A stretch of DNA of 64,000 nucleotides. Origin: Clostridiales bacterium (lineage in GTDB: Bacteria; Bacillota; Clostridia; Oscillospirales; CAG-272). The stretch is taken from the NCBI GenBank assembly GCA_012727435.1, contig JAAYHB010000021.1:1-64000 (forward strand), in the 5' to 3' direction. A program made the translations under genes and the position numbers. The notes beneath the pieces were generated by a model that did not search any database, was not told the DNA's origin, and worked only from the letters and a program-made list of their open reading frames with translations. Below, one piece after another: positions 27,068-35,336 of the stretch. The number at the start of each line of letters is the position of its first letter. The stretch's first letter is position 1.

Positions 27068-28171
27068 TTAGTTTCCCCGGGAACTCCGTCGGTTGTTTCG
27101 TTTCTCGGGCAAAATGGCCTCTCTTAGCTCTTTGAGCTCATCGAGGATTTCCCTCACCGGTTTATCGAGCAATTCCTCAAGGTCGAAGTCTTCAATTTTA
27201 TCGGAAATTCTCCCGAGTTTCTCCTCGAGTTTCTGCCTTAAGGGTTCAGAATCCAGTTTTTCTTTCACTGCATCCCGGATTTCTTCCCTGTGCTTTTTGA
27301 GCTCGGCGAGGATTTCCTTCAGGGGCTTCTCCATCCATCCCTCAACGTCAAAGTTTTCGGGGTCATCTGAGAAGTCCCTGAGCATTGCCACAAGTTTTTC
27401 CTTGAGTTCAGAGGACTCAAGCTCCTCTCTGACTTCCTCCCTGATATTCTCCCGGTGCTTTTTGATTTCGGCCAGAATTTCCTTCACCGATTTGTCAAGC
27501 CACTCATCAATGTCGAAGTCGGGGTCGTCCGAAAAGCTTTTGAGCATCTCCACAAGCCTCAGCCTGCCGGGGGTGACTCCGCGCTCCCTTGCCTCCTTAA
27601 CCCGCTCGCGCCCGAAGGCCTCGGCGCTTGCCAGCCTCTCGCGGCCGCGGGTTTTGCAGACCTCGTTTGCCCTCTCCTTCAGCCTCTCTGCCATTCTCTC
27701 GGCTTTTTTCATGTTCCGCGCCGAGGTCGAAATTATGATTCCGGCATCTTCGTCTTCCAGATAGCCGGCCTCGGCGATCTCATTTATCATGATGGCGACC
27801 GCCTCGTCAATTTGCTTGTTTTTCAGCCGGCGCAGGTCAATCCGTTCAAGTATCTCGCTGCCGTCGTCATTGCCCCCCCTTGCCGACAGCACTATATCGA
27901 ACATGTTGAGCCGGTACTCGATTGACGGGTTCACGTCAAAGCTGACATATGCCGTGGGGGTATAATACGCGGCAGTACCTATGACGAAGAGCATGACAAA
28001 ACAAGCCACAGCGGCAAGTGCCGCTGTTGTCCGTGTGCTCATTTTGACCTTCACACCGCCGGTTATCTCCTGGCCGACGTTGTAGTTTTTATTTCTGACA
28101 TTGAATATGCGCCCGTCCTCCGACAAAAGAGTTGCCGTCCTGCCTCGGGTTTCGATCACTACGGATTTCAT
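27068..28171 (-). CDS. rsgI: RsgI-type anti-sigma-I factor with three charged repeats
   Basis: A 367-residue single-pass membrane protein. The N-terminal RsgI domain (about 1-40, ETRGRTATLLSEDGRIF) should bind SigI inside the cell. One membrane segment lies at about 46-66. The outer part begins with the conserved block YVSFDVNPSIEYRLN seen in RsgI proteins, then a helical region, and ends in three copies of a roughly 50-residue unit (FSDDP, then FDxxxW or FDLEEL, then KPxxEILxELKxHRExIRexV), which is highly charged and probably coiled coil. Known clostridial RsgI proteins carry carbohydrate-binding or protease-like sensors there; this repeat is not one I recognise. It starts one base after the sigI stop codon, with GGGGAGGG upstream. 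Confidence 0.85.
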   Translation of the reverse strand: MKSVVIETRGRTATLLSEDGRIFNVRNKNYNVGQEITGGVKVKMSTRTTAALAAVACFVMLFVIGTAAYYTPTAYVSFDVNPSIEYRLNMFDIVLSARGGNDDGSEILERIDLRRLKNKQIDEAVAIMINEIAEAGYLEDEDAGIIISTSARNMKKAERMAERLKERANEVCKTRGRERLASAEAFGRERVKEARERGVTPGRLRLVEMLKSFSDDPDFDIDEWLDKSVKEILAEIKKHRENIREEVREELESSELKEKLVAMLRDFSDDPENFDVEGWMEKPLKEILAELKKHREEIRDAVKEKLDSEPLRQKLEEKLGRISDKIEDFDLEELLDKPVREILDELKELREAILPEKRNNRRSSRGN

Positions 28172-28172
28172 A

Positions 28173-28889
28173 TCAGCCCTCCCCATCGCTTATATATGCT
28201 ACATACTCGGCAAGCTGCGGATAGTCCCCGGAAAGTATCAGCATTGCCGCTATTATATATTTACGATGGCGCTCGATCAGTTTTCGGGGTAACCCGGTGT
28301 TTTCCTGAATTATTTTTACCGGAAGCTGCCGGCTCCTTCTGATATCTTCTGCAAGCGGCGGGTTTTGCAGGATATACCTGACGGCTGTCCGGCAGGCGGC
28401 TTTGGTTTTTTTCGAGCGCGGGGAACTGCCGGCGATATCGTAAAACGAAAATCCGAACCTCCGAAGCTCCGAGGCAACCGCCTCTATCTCGTATCTTATC
28501 GAGCTGTCTTCATTTTGAATCAGTTTTTCCGCAATTTCGTTTCCGACCAGCCGGTCTCCGGTCTGGTCATCGGGTTCCGGGCCGAACACCGCGGGATTGA
28601 CCGGGTATTCGGGCGCGCGTCGGCTCTCTCTCCTGTAAAAATCGATTATGCGGCGCCGGATGACAAGCCCGGCATATTTCTTGAAATCGCCCTTCTCAAG
28701 GTCATAGCATCTCACCGCATCCGAGAAGGCTATGAGCGCGAGCGAATACTCGTCGTCGCTCTCGGTTATATATCTCCCCGCCGCGGCTGACGCGCACCTG
28801 ATAATAAACGGCTTCTGCCGGCCGACAAATTCCTCGAATAATTTTTCGTTCCCGGCCGCAGCCAGCGCCTCCCTGTCGCACTCTCCCAT
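28173..28889 (-). CDS. sigI: RNA polymerase sigma factor SigI
   Basis: A 238-residue sigma-70-family factor of the SigI type. Region 2 is clear (SDDEYSLALIAFSDAVRCYDLEKGDFKKYA with the RRRIIDFYRRE block, roughly 45-85), and the C-terminal half carries the SigI-specific domain (LPVKIIQENTGLPRKLIERHRKYIIAAMLI at the end). In other clostridia SigI factors control cell-wall or cellulosome genes; the regulon here is unknown. The start at 28889 has AAGGAG six bases upstream. It is the first gene of a two-gene operon with rsgI. Confidence 0.88.
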   Translation of the reverse strand: MGECDREALAAAGNEKLFEEFVGRQKPFIIRCASAAAGRYITESDDEYSLALIAFSDAVRCYDLEKGDFKKYAGLVIRRRIIDFYRRESRRAPEYPVNPAVFGPEPDDQTGDRLVGNEIAEKLIQNEDSSIRYEIEAVASELRRFGFSFYDIAGSSPRSKKTKAACRTAVRYILQNPPLAEDIRRSRQLPVKIIQENTGLPRKLIERHRKYIIAAMLILSGDYPQLAEYVAYISDGEG

Positions 28890-28926
28890 GCCCCGCTCCT
28901 TTTTCGGATTACGTATTCTTATCGTT

Positions 28927-28955
28927 ATTGTACAAAAACCCCGGTCGAATGTCAA
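28927..28955 (-). promoter_or_regulatory. Housekeeping promoter of sigI-rsgI
   Basis: On the minus strand TTGACA and TACAAT with a 17-base spacer, 38 bases before the start codon. I did not identify a SigI-type autoregulatory promoter. Confidence 0.75.
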
Positions 28956-29021
28956 TTCTCAGCGTATGGCGGTTTTTCCCCTGAGTTTTTTGCCATCCGC
29001 GGCTCTGCCTGTAATTTTTTG

Positions 29022-29050
29022 TGGAAATGTAGACACAAACATGATATAAT
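29022..29050 (+). promoter_or_regulatory. Promoter of the DUF368 gene
   Basis: TGGAAA and an extended -10 TGATATAAT with a 17-base spacer, 37 bases before the start codon. Confidence 0.6.
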
Positions 29051-29086
29051 AAGCCCGTCAGCCGAGTAATTGTACAGGGGGTTCTG

Positions 29087-29932
29087 ATGCAGAAAAGCAT
29101 GGAAAAAACAGCCGTCTGGCTGCTTACATTCATAAAGGGCGCTGCCGTGGGCTCCGGCGGGATTCTGCCGGGGCTGAGCGGAGGCGTGATGATGCTGGCC
29201 TTCGGCTTCTACGAGGCCTTTCTTGAGACGCTGGCGCACCCGAAGGCCGGGCTTAAGAAACATTGGCGCATACTTCTCCCTCTGGGGCTCGGCTCGGTGG
29301 CCGGCTTCTGGCTGACCTCGGTTTTTCTGGCGAAGATATTTTCACTATACGAAAGAGAGGCGACCTGCCTGTTTGCCGGGCTTATGGCCGGTATGTTCCC
29401 GGCTATGTTCAGGTCGGCCGACCAAAAGGGCAAAGACCGCTCGCCCGCACCTTGGGCCGCACTGATAATCACCGCTCTGCTCATGTTCGGGTTGCTTGAG
29501 CTTTTGGAACTCGGCGACGGGGTAAATCTCACGCCGAATTTTTGGTGGTTTGTCGTCACGGGTTCCTTGTGGGGTATGACGATGGTCATTCCCGGGATGA
29601 ATTCCTCCTCGATCCTGATTTTCCTCGGCCTCTATCTCCCCATGACCGAAGGGCTCGGGAATCTTGACATGACGGTCGTGTTTCCCTGGCTTGTTGGGAT
29701 GTTGACGGCGCTTGCCGCACTCCTGCGAGTCGTGGCTTTCTTCTTCGACAGGTATTACAGAACCTCAAGATACTGCATTATCGGGCTTGTGCTGGCGTCG
29801 ACAATTAAAATTATCCCCCTGCAGTATTCCGGTGCCGGCGAGCTTTTTCTCTGTATCGCCCTCGGTATCATAGGATTCGCACTCGCCGTCGGCCTCGGCA
29901 GGCTCGATAATAAAATTATCTCCCGTCGGTAA
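29087..29932 (+). CDS. DUF368 family membrane protein (PopT-like undecaprenyl-phosphate transporter)
   Basis: A 281-residue polytopic membrane protein. The family signature AVGSGGILPGLSGGVMML is at the N-terminus and a second related motif, VIPGMNSSSILIFLGLY, lies near 166-182; the two resemble the re-entrant motifs of this fold. Recent work assigns DUF368 (PopT) and DedA proteins to recycling undecaprenyl phosphate across the membrane for wall synthesis; assigning that role here is by family only. GGGG lies upstream of the start. Transcribed alone. Confidence 0.85.
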   Translation: MQKSMEKTAVWLLTFIKGAAVGSGGILPGLSGGVMMLAFGFYEAFLETLAHPKAGLKKHWRILLPLGLGSVAGFWLTSVFLAKIFSLYEREATCLFAGLMAGMFPAMFRSADQKGKDRSPAPWAALIITALLMFGLLELLELGDGVNLTPNFWWFVVTGSLWGMTMVIPGMNSSSILIFLGLYLPMTEGLGNLDMTVVFPWLVGMLTALAALLRVVAFFFDRYYRTSRYCIIGLVLASTIKIIPLQYSGAGELFLCIALGIIGFALAVGLGRLDNKIISRR

Positions 29933-29937
29933 GAACG

Positions 29938-30040
29938 CTCCGGGGGCTCTGCCCCCGGACCCCCACTTAAACCCCTTTTGAAAAAAGGGGTTTAAGAATC
30001 CCAAAAACTTCAAACACGTGGGGCGGAGCCCTGCGCCCCG
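29938..30040 (-). repeat. Full copy (B) of the two-hairpin intergenic repeat
   Basis: GC module CGGGGGCTCTGCCCCCG, then CTTAAACCCC..GGGGTTTAAG, then AATCCCAAAAACTTC, ending in a third GC hairpin GGGGCGGAGCC-type element. Located between convergent genes. Confidence 0.82.
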
Positions 30041-30088
30041 TTAATCGCAAATCCTGCAGCGCGGGCCACACCCCGTGCAATAACGGTA

Positions 30089-30113
30089 AGAGCCGGCGCC
30101 AAGCGCCGGCTCT
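30089..30113. terminator. Terminator between convergent DUF368 and DUF4153 genes
   Basis: AGAGCCGGCGC pairs with GCGCCGGCTCT across CAA. The stem is strong but the T tracts on both sides are weak. Confidence 0.65.
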
Positions 30114-30115
30114 CG

Positions 30116-31867
30116 TTATTTTATGCCAAACAGTATCATGGCCTCCATTCTGCCCGAGCCGTCCTCATAAATAATTATACTGCGTATTATCACCCTGATT
30201 TTTGCCATGCTGTTTTCAAAATCAAACGTGAGCCTATCGGTTTCAAGCATACCCCTTGTTTCGGGATAAAGCTTCACCGCGTCAAATATCTCCTTCACCC
30301 GAACCTTGAGCAGCTCGGCATCGCCTGAACCGATAATAAGCAGGACATCATCTTCGGCGTCTACTTTGATCTCATATTCTTTCCCGCCATCGTTCACCCA
30401 GCCGATTATCTGCGAGTAACCATCGGTCGAAAAATATACCGAGTCATTGATAAGGTAATCATACCCGCCGGTCTTCACCGGCACACCCGGATCTGACCGA
30501 TATTCCTTTGCCGTGCTGTCGATTTTGCCGCCACTATACGGATCGAAGCCGAAGGTTCCCTCAAAGCCAAAACCGGGCTCGAAGTCCTCGGGCAGAAATT
30601 CAAGTTTGCCCAGCCCCCCGACATGATGCAGGTACATCACGCTGTTGTAAATCTTCTGCTTATCCTCATCGGGCAGGTTGTCTCCGGGGACAAGCACCCC
30701 GTCTTTTAGCATGTCGTTCTTTATGAGTGTCTTCTCAACCAGCCTGCTCTGGCTCCTGATACTGGTGTCAAATGCCCCGAAATAGGGTGTCACGCAGACC
30801 AAGGCAAAAATTATGGCAAACGAGGCGAGATAGCCGTTCTTCTTTTTCGGGAATACAAAGAGCAGCACCCCGCAGATTATAGAATACAGGCTGAATAGCA
30901 TGACATAATAACGCGACGCCTCAATTCCGGTGTCGGCCGCCTTAATGTACGAGGCGACAAGCTGAAACAGGGCTATTGCCGCCATCAGCACCGGGAAGAC
31001 GGCAACATAAAACCTTTTGAAGGCGTTTGAGAGCCTCTTGACAAGTATATAAATCAGAATGATGCCGATAAGATATGAGAGCAGCAGCGGCTCAAGCAAA
31101 TTGTCGGTCCACTCGCCGAGAATTACTGTCTTGAACATATAAAGGATAATCACCAGCGTGTAAACCGAGGCGATCGGGACCAGCACATAGCTCAGCAGCA
31201 CCTCAAGGAATTTCGGATACCCGGTGGCTTTTGCGATTTTTACGGAGTCTTTGTTCTTGCCGGCAAATACCGGAATCAGCGACAGCATGAGCATCGGAGC
31301 CCAGAGCGTCCATATAATATTTGAAATGTGGCCGAACACGTTGCTGTCCACCTCAAAAAGCAGCTGGTCGACCGCAAAGGTTATCAGCATAAGGCCGCCG
31401 TATATTATCCCCGAGAAAAACAACGAAACAAAAAATGCCTTGAACACACTGAGAAAGGTGGCGTTAAAGTCGCTCTCACCCCTGATTGAGGGCACCCAGA
31501 CAAAGGCGGCAAAGAGTGCAAAGAAAAGGGTGAAGGTCTTTGCCCAGACAATGTCGTTTATAGCCCCTGCATTGAGTATCCAGATGTAATACGCCGCCGT
31601 GGCCAGCGCGCCGGCAACAAAGAAAAGGCAGCACTGCAGGCGGGTTTTCCCGAAGCGCTCGCAGAGCACCTGGGCGACGAGAAAGGCAAATGCGCCGAAA
31701 AACGCCGCCATAATGTGCTTTTGCAGGTCATCGTCGGGGGTCTCGATTGATATGGCTATCAGCGTGGCGGCGACGATTAAGAAAAGGAAAACCGCCCAGA
31801 AGCGTATTATCGCCTCCGAGATTCCCTTCATTCTGGCCTTCGTGTAATCCAGCAGCTTCAGCTTCAT
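30116..31867 (-). CDS. DUF4153 polytopic membrane protein
   Basis: A 583-residue membrane protein with about ten predicted membrane segments across residues 20-370 and a soluble C-terminal part of about 200 residues (YDYLINDSVYFSTDGYSQ and IGSGDAELLKVR regions). It fits the DUF4153 family, whose molecular role is not established. The start is followed by a basic N-terminus. No clear functional link with the neighbouring Mbeg1-like gene, which has its own promoter. Confidence 0.72.
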   Translation of the reverse strand: MKLKLLDYTKARMKGISEAIIRFWAVFLFLIVAATLIAISIETPDDDLQKHIMAAFFGAFAFLVAQVLCERFGKTRLQCCLFFVAGALATAAYYIWILNAGAINDIVWAKTFTLFFALFAAFVWVPSIRGESDFNATFLSVFKAFFVSLFFSGIIYGGLMLITFAVDQLLFEVDSNVFGHISNIIWTLWAPMLMLSLIPVFAGKNKDSVKIAKATGYPKFLEVLLSYVLVPIASVYTLVIILYMFKTVILGEWTDNLLEPLLLSYLIGIILIYILVKRLSNAFKRFYVAVFPVLMAAIALFQLVASYIKAADTGIEASRYYVMLFSLYSIICGVLLFVFPKKKNGYLASFAIIFALVCVTPYFGAFDTSIRSQSRLVEKTLIKNDMLKDGVLVPGDNLPDEDKQKIYNSVMYLHHVGGLGKLEFLPEDFEPGFGFEGTFGFDPYSGGKIDSTAKEYRSDPGVPVKTGGYDYLINDSVYFSTDGYSQIIGWVNDGGKEYEIKVDAEDDVLLIIGSGDAELLKVRVKEIFDAVKLYPETRGMLETDRLTFDFENSMAKIRVIIRSIIIYEDGSGRMEAMILFGIK

Positions 31868-31913
31868 ATGATACTCCTCTTTAATGAATTTTGACAGCGC
31901 TTCTCCGACTTCT

Positions 31914-31941
31914 ATCGTATCATAAATTATGATTCTGTCAA
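31914..31941 (-). promoter_or_regulatory. Promoter of the DUF4153 gene
   Basis: On the minus strand TTGACA and TACGAT with a 16-base spacer, about 47 bases before the start codon. Confidence 0.65.
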
Positions 31942-31982
31942 GTGCATTGTTATATTGCCGTCATATTTTGGCACCGTCAGGT

Positions 31983-33077
31983 CTATTCCTTGTTTTTGAC
32001 CTCCCTGCTCCCGCCGAAGAGCTTCATAATCGTGCGCAGCATCATGCTCCGCGAGTCGTGATCAAGCCCGCGCAGCGCCTTCATCATCTGGCTGAAGTTT
32101 TTTATTCTCGCACGATTGAGTTCGGTCAGTGTCCTCGCACCGGTGGAGTCTATCACCGAAAACAATGCCTCGGCAAAGTGCGCCTTTTCCTCTTCGCTCA
32201 TCGAGTATATCCAGTGCCCTATGGCCTCCTCGAAGTGCTTTCCGAATTTCGACCGCTCCTCAAGATAGACAAACCGCGGGCCGAGCACCTCCCACGAGAG
32301 CGGGTCATGCTGCATGATACCGTCTTCGTTGCTCTTTACAATCCTGCTGATCGGACCCTGCTCGAGTATCGCTCCGACGACAGAGGACTGCGGGATAAAG
32401 GAAATCACCCTGTCGGCAATGGCAAGGAACGAGGGCTGCTCAAGCACCTCGGGGAAAAGCCCCGGGCCGTCGTTGTTGTAGACATTGAGAATCCGCGCCT
32501 GCACCTCACCGGGGCAGTGTACCGCGGCCCAAAGCGCCAGATTCCCGCCCTTTGAATGCCCGCCGACCCGTATCCCGCCGTCAGTGCATGCCGCTGCCTC
32601 GGCCAGGTATGCAACGGCGCGGGTATGGGCCGGGACCGGGGTTTTGAATCCCAGCCTTATGTCCTCCTTCCAGCCGACAATGGTGTCGTCTGTCCCGCGG
32701 AAGGCAACGTAAATCGTCCCGTCTGGCAGGATAAAGGTCAGCGCGGCAAACTGCATCTGCTCGGCCTCGTCAACCTGATTGACAAAGCCTGTCAGCCTGA
32801 TACTCCTGTACCTTTCGCACAACACGGCCTTGCGGGCAATATCAAGGATGTTGGCGGGAATCAGCACGCCCAGATAGTTCCTCTCGTCCGCCACCTCGTT
32901 GAATTTCTCCATGGCAACAGAAAACTCGACCGGTTCCGAATCGATCGCCGGCGAGACGATTCCCGAAAAATCGACGAAGGTGGTCATTGCAAGTATGATA
33001 TTGTCAATTTCGTTAAAAGGAGAACCTGCGAAGGTCACGTCCCCCCGCCAGTCCATATAATCCATTAGGTTGCCCAA
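31983..33077 (-). CDS. Mbeg1-like (DUF2974) alpha/beta hydrolase
   Basis: A 364-residue cytosolic protein of the lipase-like Mbeg1/DUF2974 family. The N-terminus (LMDYMDWRGDVTFAGSPFNEID) is the family hallmark, and the nucleophile elbow GHSKGGNLALWAA is intact near residue 175. The substrate is unknown; phospholipase or acyl-ester hydrolase activity is plausible by fold. It uses a TTG start codon at 33077 supported by GGAGGG seven bases upstream and the position matches homologues. Confidence 0.82.
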   Translation of the reverse strand: MGNLMDYMDWRGDVTFAGSPFNEIDNIILAMTTFVDFSGIVSPAIDSEPVEFSVAMEKFNEVADERNYLGVLIPANILDIARKAVLCERYRSIRLTGFVNQVDEAEQMQFAALTFILPDGTIYVAFRGTDDTIVGWKEDIRLGFKTPVPAHTRAVAYLAEAAACTDGGIRVGGHSKGGNLALWAAVHCPGEVQARILNVYNNDGPGLFPEVLEQPSFLAIADRVISFIPQSSVVGAILEQGPISRIVKSNEDGIMQHDPLSWEVLGPRFVYLEERSKFGKHFEEAIGHWIYSMSEEEKAHFAEALFSVIDSTGARTLTELNRARIKNFSQMMKALRGLDHDSRSMMLRTIMKLFGGSREVKNKE

Positions 33078-33109
33078 GCAATTACCCTCCGTAAGTGGGT
33101 GTTGAAGTA

Positions 33110-33138
33110 ATTATATCAATATAGAATATGGGTGTCAA
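33110..33138 (-). promoter_or_regulatory. Promoter of the Mbeg1-like gene
   Basis: Consensus TTGACA and TATAAT with a 17-base spacer on the minus strand, 32 bases before the TTG start codon. Confidence 0.87.
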
Positions 33139-33216
33139 TATATATTAAACGATCGGCAAAGCGTGATGTCATTTTATACTGCAAAGCGTATTTTTTCGGT
33201 TCCGCTGAAACGAATT

Positions 33217-33256
33217 GAAAAGAGACCCGTTCGGATATCCGAACGGGTCTCTTTTC
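33217..33256 (-). terminator. Terminator of the tRNA operon
   Basis: A perfect 40-base inverted repeat (AAAAGAGACCCGTTCGGATA and its complement) directly after tRNA-His. Confidence 0.92.
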
Positions 33257-33257
33257 A

Positions 33258-33335
33258 TGGGGTGAGATATGGGAATCGAACCCATGACCTTCAGGGCCAC
33301 AACCTGACGCGCTAACCAACTGCGCTAATCCCACC
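33258..33335 (-). tRNA. tRNA-His (anticodon GTG)
   Basis: On the minus strand the anticodon loop is TTGTGGC between the stem TCAGG and CCTGA. The acceptor stem is eight pairs because the extra 5' G of tRNA-His faces C73. CCA is encoded. Confidence 0.95.
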
Positions 33336-33360
33336 ATGTTGCCGGCGATTCCTCCCCGGC

Positions 33361-33437
33361 TGGCGTGCCTTGGGGGACTCGAACCCTCGACCTACTGCTT
33401 AGAAGGCAGTTGCTCTATCCGACTGAGCTAAAGGCAC
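33361..33437 (-). tRNA. tRNA-Arg (anticodon TCT)
   Basis: On the minus strand the loop CTTCTAA sits between ACTGC and GCAGT, giving anticodon TCT. The acceptor stem is GTGCCTT with AAGGCAC, discriminator G, CCA encoded. Confidence 0.95.
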
Positions 33438-33553
33438 AAAATGCGGGGCTTCGGAAACGGAGGACGGTGAGTTAAATACAGTGAAGGCGGGGACGGCACA
33501 GCACACCGAATGCCCGAACAGCCTTCACCGTACACCTCTTTTTTGCGTTTATA

Positions 33554-33627
33554 TGGAGCGAGTGATGGGAATCGAACCCACGCTGCCAGCTTGGAAGGCT
33601 GGAATTCTACCACTGAATTACACTCGC
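33554..33627 (-). tRNA. tRNA-Gly (anticodon TCC)
   Basis: On the minus strand the loop CTTCCAA sits between CCAGC and GCTGG, giving anticodon TCC. The acceptor stem is GCGAGTG with CACTCGC, and CCA is encoded. It is the first gene of the tRNA operon; the 116-base spacer to tRNA-Arg contains a GTGAAGGC/GCCTTCAC stem. Confidence 0.95.
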
Positions 33628-33656
33628 TTAATGAACCCCTCCAAAACCGCTTAAAT

Positions 33657-33685
33657 ATGATAGCATATCTCGTTTTTGTTGTCAA
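33657..33685 (-). promoter_or_regulatory. Promoter of the Gly-Arg-His tRNA operon
   Basis: On the minus strand TTGACA and TATCAT with a 17-base spacer, 30 bases before tRNA-Gly. Confidence 0.87.
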
Positions 33686-33765
33686 TAGCTTTTTTCAATT
33701 TCACGCCTCCCCTGCGGTTTGGAAAACTTCCGGAAAACGCACCGACCTTATCCGAAAATCGCAAA

Positions 33766-33788
33766 AAGCCCGCGGCAAGGCTGCGGGC
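33766..33788 (-). terminator. Orphan minus-strand terminator
   Basis: On the minus strand AGCCCGC pairs with GCGGGCT and is followed by TTTTT, yet no minus-strand gene precedes it between 33789 and the plus-strand gene at 33966. A weak TATAAT lies upstream near 33855, so it might end a small RNA. Confidence 0.5.
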
Positions 33789-33897
33789 TCCCTGAACTCC
33801 TGCTTTTCAGCCGGTACTTACTGAATCACCGAACACCGTCTTAAACAAATGATTATACCCAAATACATATGCGGCAACATAATATCCCGAAAAAAGC

Positions 33898-33927
33898 TTG
33901 ATATTTGGTTTCGTTATATGATAAAAT
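33898..33927 (+). promoter_or_regulatory. Probable promoter of the yqeG-like operon
   Basis: TTGATA and TAAAAT with an 18-base spacer, 38 bases before the start codon. Confidence 0.45.
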
Positions 33928-33965
33928 AACCTGTGCGGAGTGCCGAGTACCAGAGGAGGCTTTTG

Positions 33966-34460
33966 ATGTCTTTTTTTTCGTCGCTTGTCCCCGACAGAAA
34001 ATTTGAAAAATACAGCGATGTAACCCCCGAATTCCTGGCGTCCGAGGGTATTTCGGCGCTGCTTATCGATATAGACAACACGCTGGCGCCCTACGAGCAG
34101 GCCGAGCCCGACGACACCCACTTCGGCTGGCTTAAACGACTCAGGGAGTCCGGGGTGTCCTGCGCCCTTATTTCAAACAACAAGCCCCCGCGGGTCGAGC
34201 GCTTTGCGCGGGAACTCGGCATCCCGGCATATGCCGACTGCAAAAAGCCAAAGACAGAATTCCTGCGGCGTGCGCTGGCCGGGCTGGGCGTGCCGCCTTG
34301 GCGCGCCGCCATCCTCGGCGACCAGATTTTCACCGACTGTCTCGCCGCCCGAAGGCTGGGCATGAAGGCATATATCGTCCCGCCGATAAAGGACAAAAAA
34401 ACCCTGTTCTTCAGGTTCAAGCGACTGCTTGAGAAGCCCTTCCTCAGAGCCGGAAAATAA
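33966..34460 (+). CDS. YqeG-family HAD IIIA phosphatase
   Basis: A 164-residue cytosolic HAD-superfamily phosphatase. DIDNTLAPYEQ near residue 31 carries the nucleophile Asp, ALISNN gives motif II, KPKTEF holds the motif III Lys, and ILGDQIFTDCLAARRLG gives motif IV. YqeG proteins in Firmicutes are linked by position to ribosome-related genes; here the downstream neighbours are an AP-endonuclease-like and a peptidase gene. The start at 33966 has AGGAGG six bases upstream. Confidence 0.85.
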   Translation: MSFFSSLVPDRKFEKYSDVTPEFLASEGISALLIDIDNTLAPYEQAEPDDTHFGWLKRLRESGVSCALISNNKPPRVERFARELGIPAYADCKKPKTEFLRRALAGLGVPPWRAAILGDQIFTDCLAARRLGMKAYIVPPIKDKKTLFFRFKRLLEKPFLRAGK

Positions 34461-34480
34461 AATCGAAAGGAATTATAAAA

Positions 34481-35332
34481 ATGGGAAATCCCCTTTTCGG
34501 GCCGGCCGGCAACAGCGATTCGTTTTATGCCGGAGGGCTGAAGCACACCTACCAGGCACCGGCATGGCTTGCCTCAATGGGCCTTGGGGCATATGAATAT
34601 CAGGCCGGAAACGGGCTCACCGCCGGCGAAGCCACGCTCCGCAGGATAGGCGAGGAAGCGAAGAAATATAATATCGCCATGTCGCTGCACACGCCTTATT
34701 TCATATCGCTCTCGGGGACAAACCCCGAAATACGCGCAAAAAGCATACACTACATCCTTCAGTCACTGCGCGCCGCCGAGTTTCTCGGTGCAGACATCAT
34801 TGTAATACATACCGGCAGCGCCGCGAAAATCAGCCGCGGCGAGGCTCTGGCGCTGGCGCGCGACACGCTCGAGAAGACGGTCGAAGCGGCCGGCGACACG
34901 AGGATAAAGCTCGGCCTTGAGACAATGGGCAAGGTGAACCAGCTCGGCACGCTCGACGAGGTGTTAGATCTCTGCAAAATATCGCCCTGTTTTGTACCGG
35001 TAGTGGACTTCGGGCACCTGAATGCCCGCGGGGCTGGTGGGCAGTTCCCCGACGCCGACAGCTATGCCCGGGTTTTCGACACAATAGCCGACCGGCTCGG
35101 AGAGGACATCGCCATAAACCTGCACTGCCATTTCTCAAAAATCGAATACACCCAGGCCGGCGAGAGGCGCCACCTCACCCTCTCGGACGAGGTCTACGGC
35201 CCCGATTTTCTGCCGCTGGCCGAGACAATCGTGCGCTACGACCTCTCGCCGCGCATTATCTGCGAGTCTGACGGAACCATGGCCGAGGATGCCCTCGCCA
35301 TGCAGGAAATATACAGAAGTTTATTGAGGTAG
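34481..35332 (+). CDS. Endonuclease IV-like TIM-barrel protein
   Basis: A 283-residue cytosolic protein of the AP endonuclease family 2 (Nfo) fold. Metal ligands of the trinuclear zinc site are recognisable: His in SLHTPYF, His in IVIHTGSA, Glu in GLETMGK, Asp and His in VVDFGHLNARG, His in LHCHFSKIEYT and Glu in ICESDGT. It is probably an AP-site-cleaving endonuclease of base excision repair, though this branch is somewhat divergent from E. coli Nfo and a sugar-isomerase-like activity cannot be excluded. It starts 20 bases after the yqeG-like gene, with AAAGGA upstream. Confidence 0.8.
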   Translation: MGNPLFGPAGNSDSFYAGGLKHTYQAPAWLASMGLGAYEYQAGNGLTAGEATLRRIGEEAKKYNIAMSLHTPYFISLSGTNPEIRAKSIHYILQSLRAAEFLGADIIVIHTGSAAKISRGEALALARDTLEKTVEAAGDTRIKLGLETMGKVNQLGTLDEVLDLCKISPCFVPVVDFGHLNARGAGGQFPDADSYARVFDTIADRLGEDIAINLHCHFSKIEYTQAGERRHLTLSDEVYGPDFLPLAETIVRYDLSPRIICESDGTMAEDALAMQEIYRSLLR

Positions 35333-35336
35333 CATA

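Noticed and set aside
27093..27764. A Ser-rich frame opposite rsgI
   Set aside because: Reverse image of Glu/Lys-rich coiled-coil codons, not a gene.
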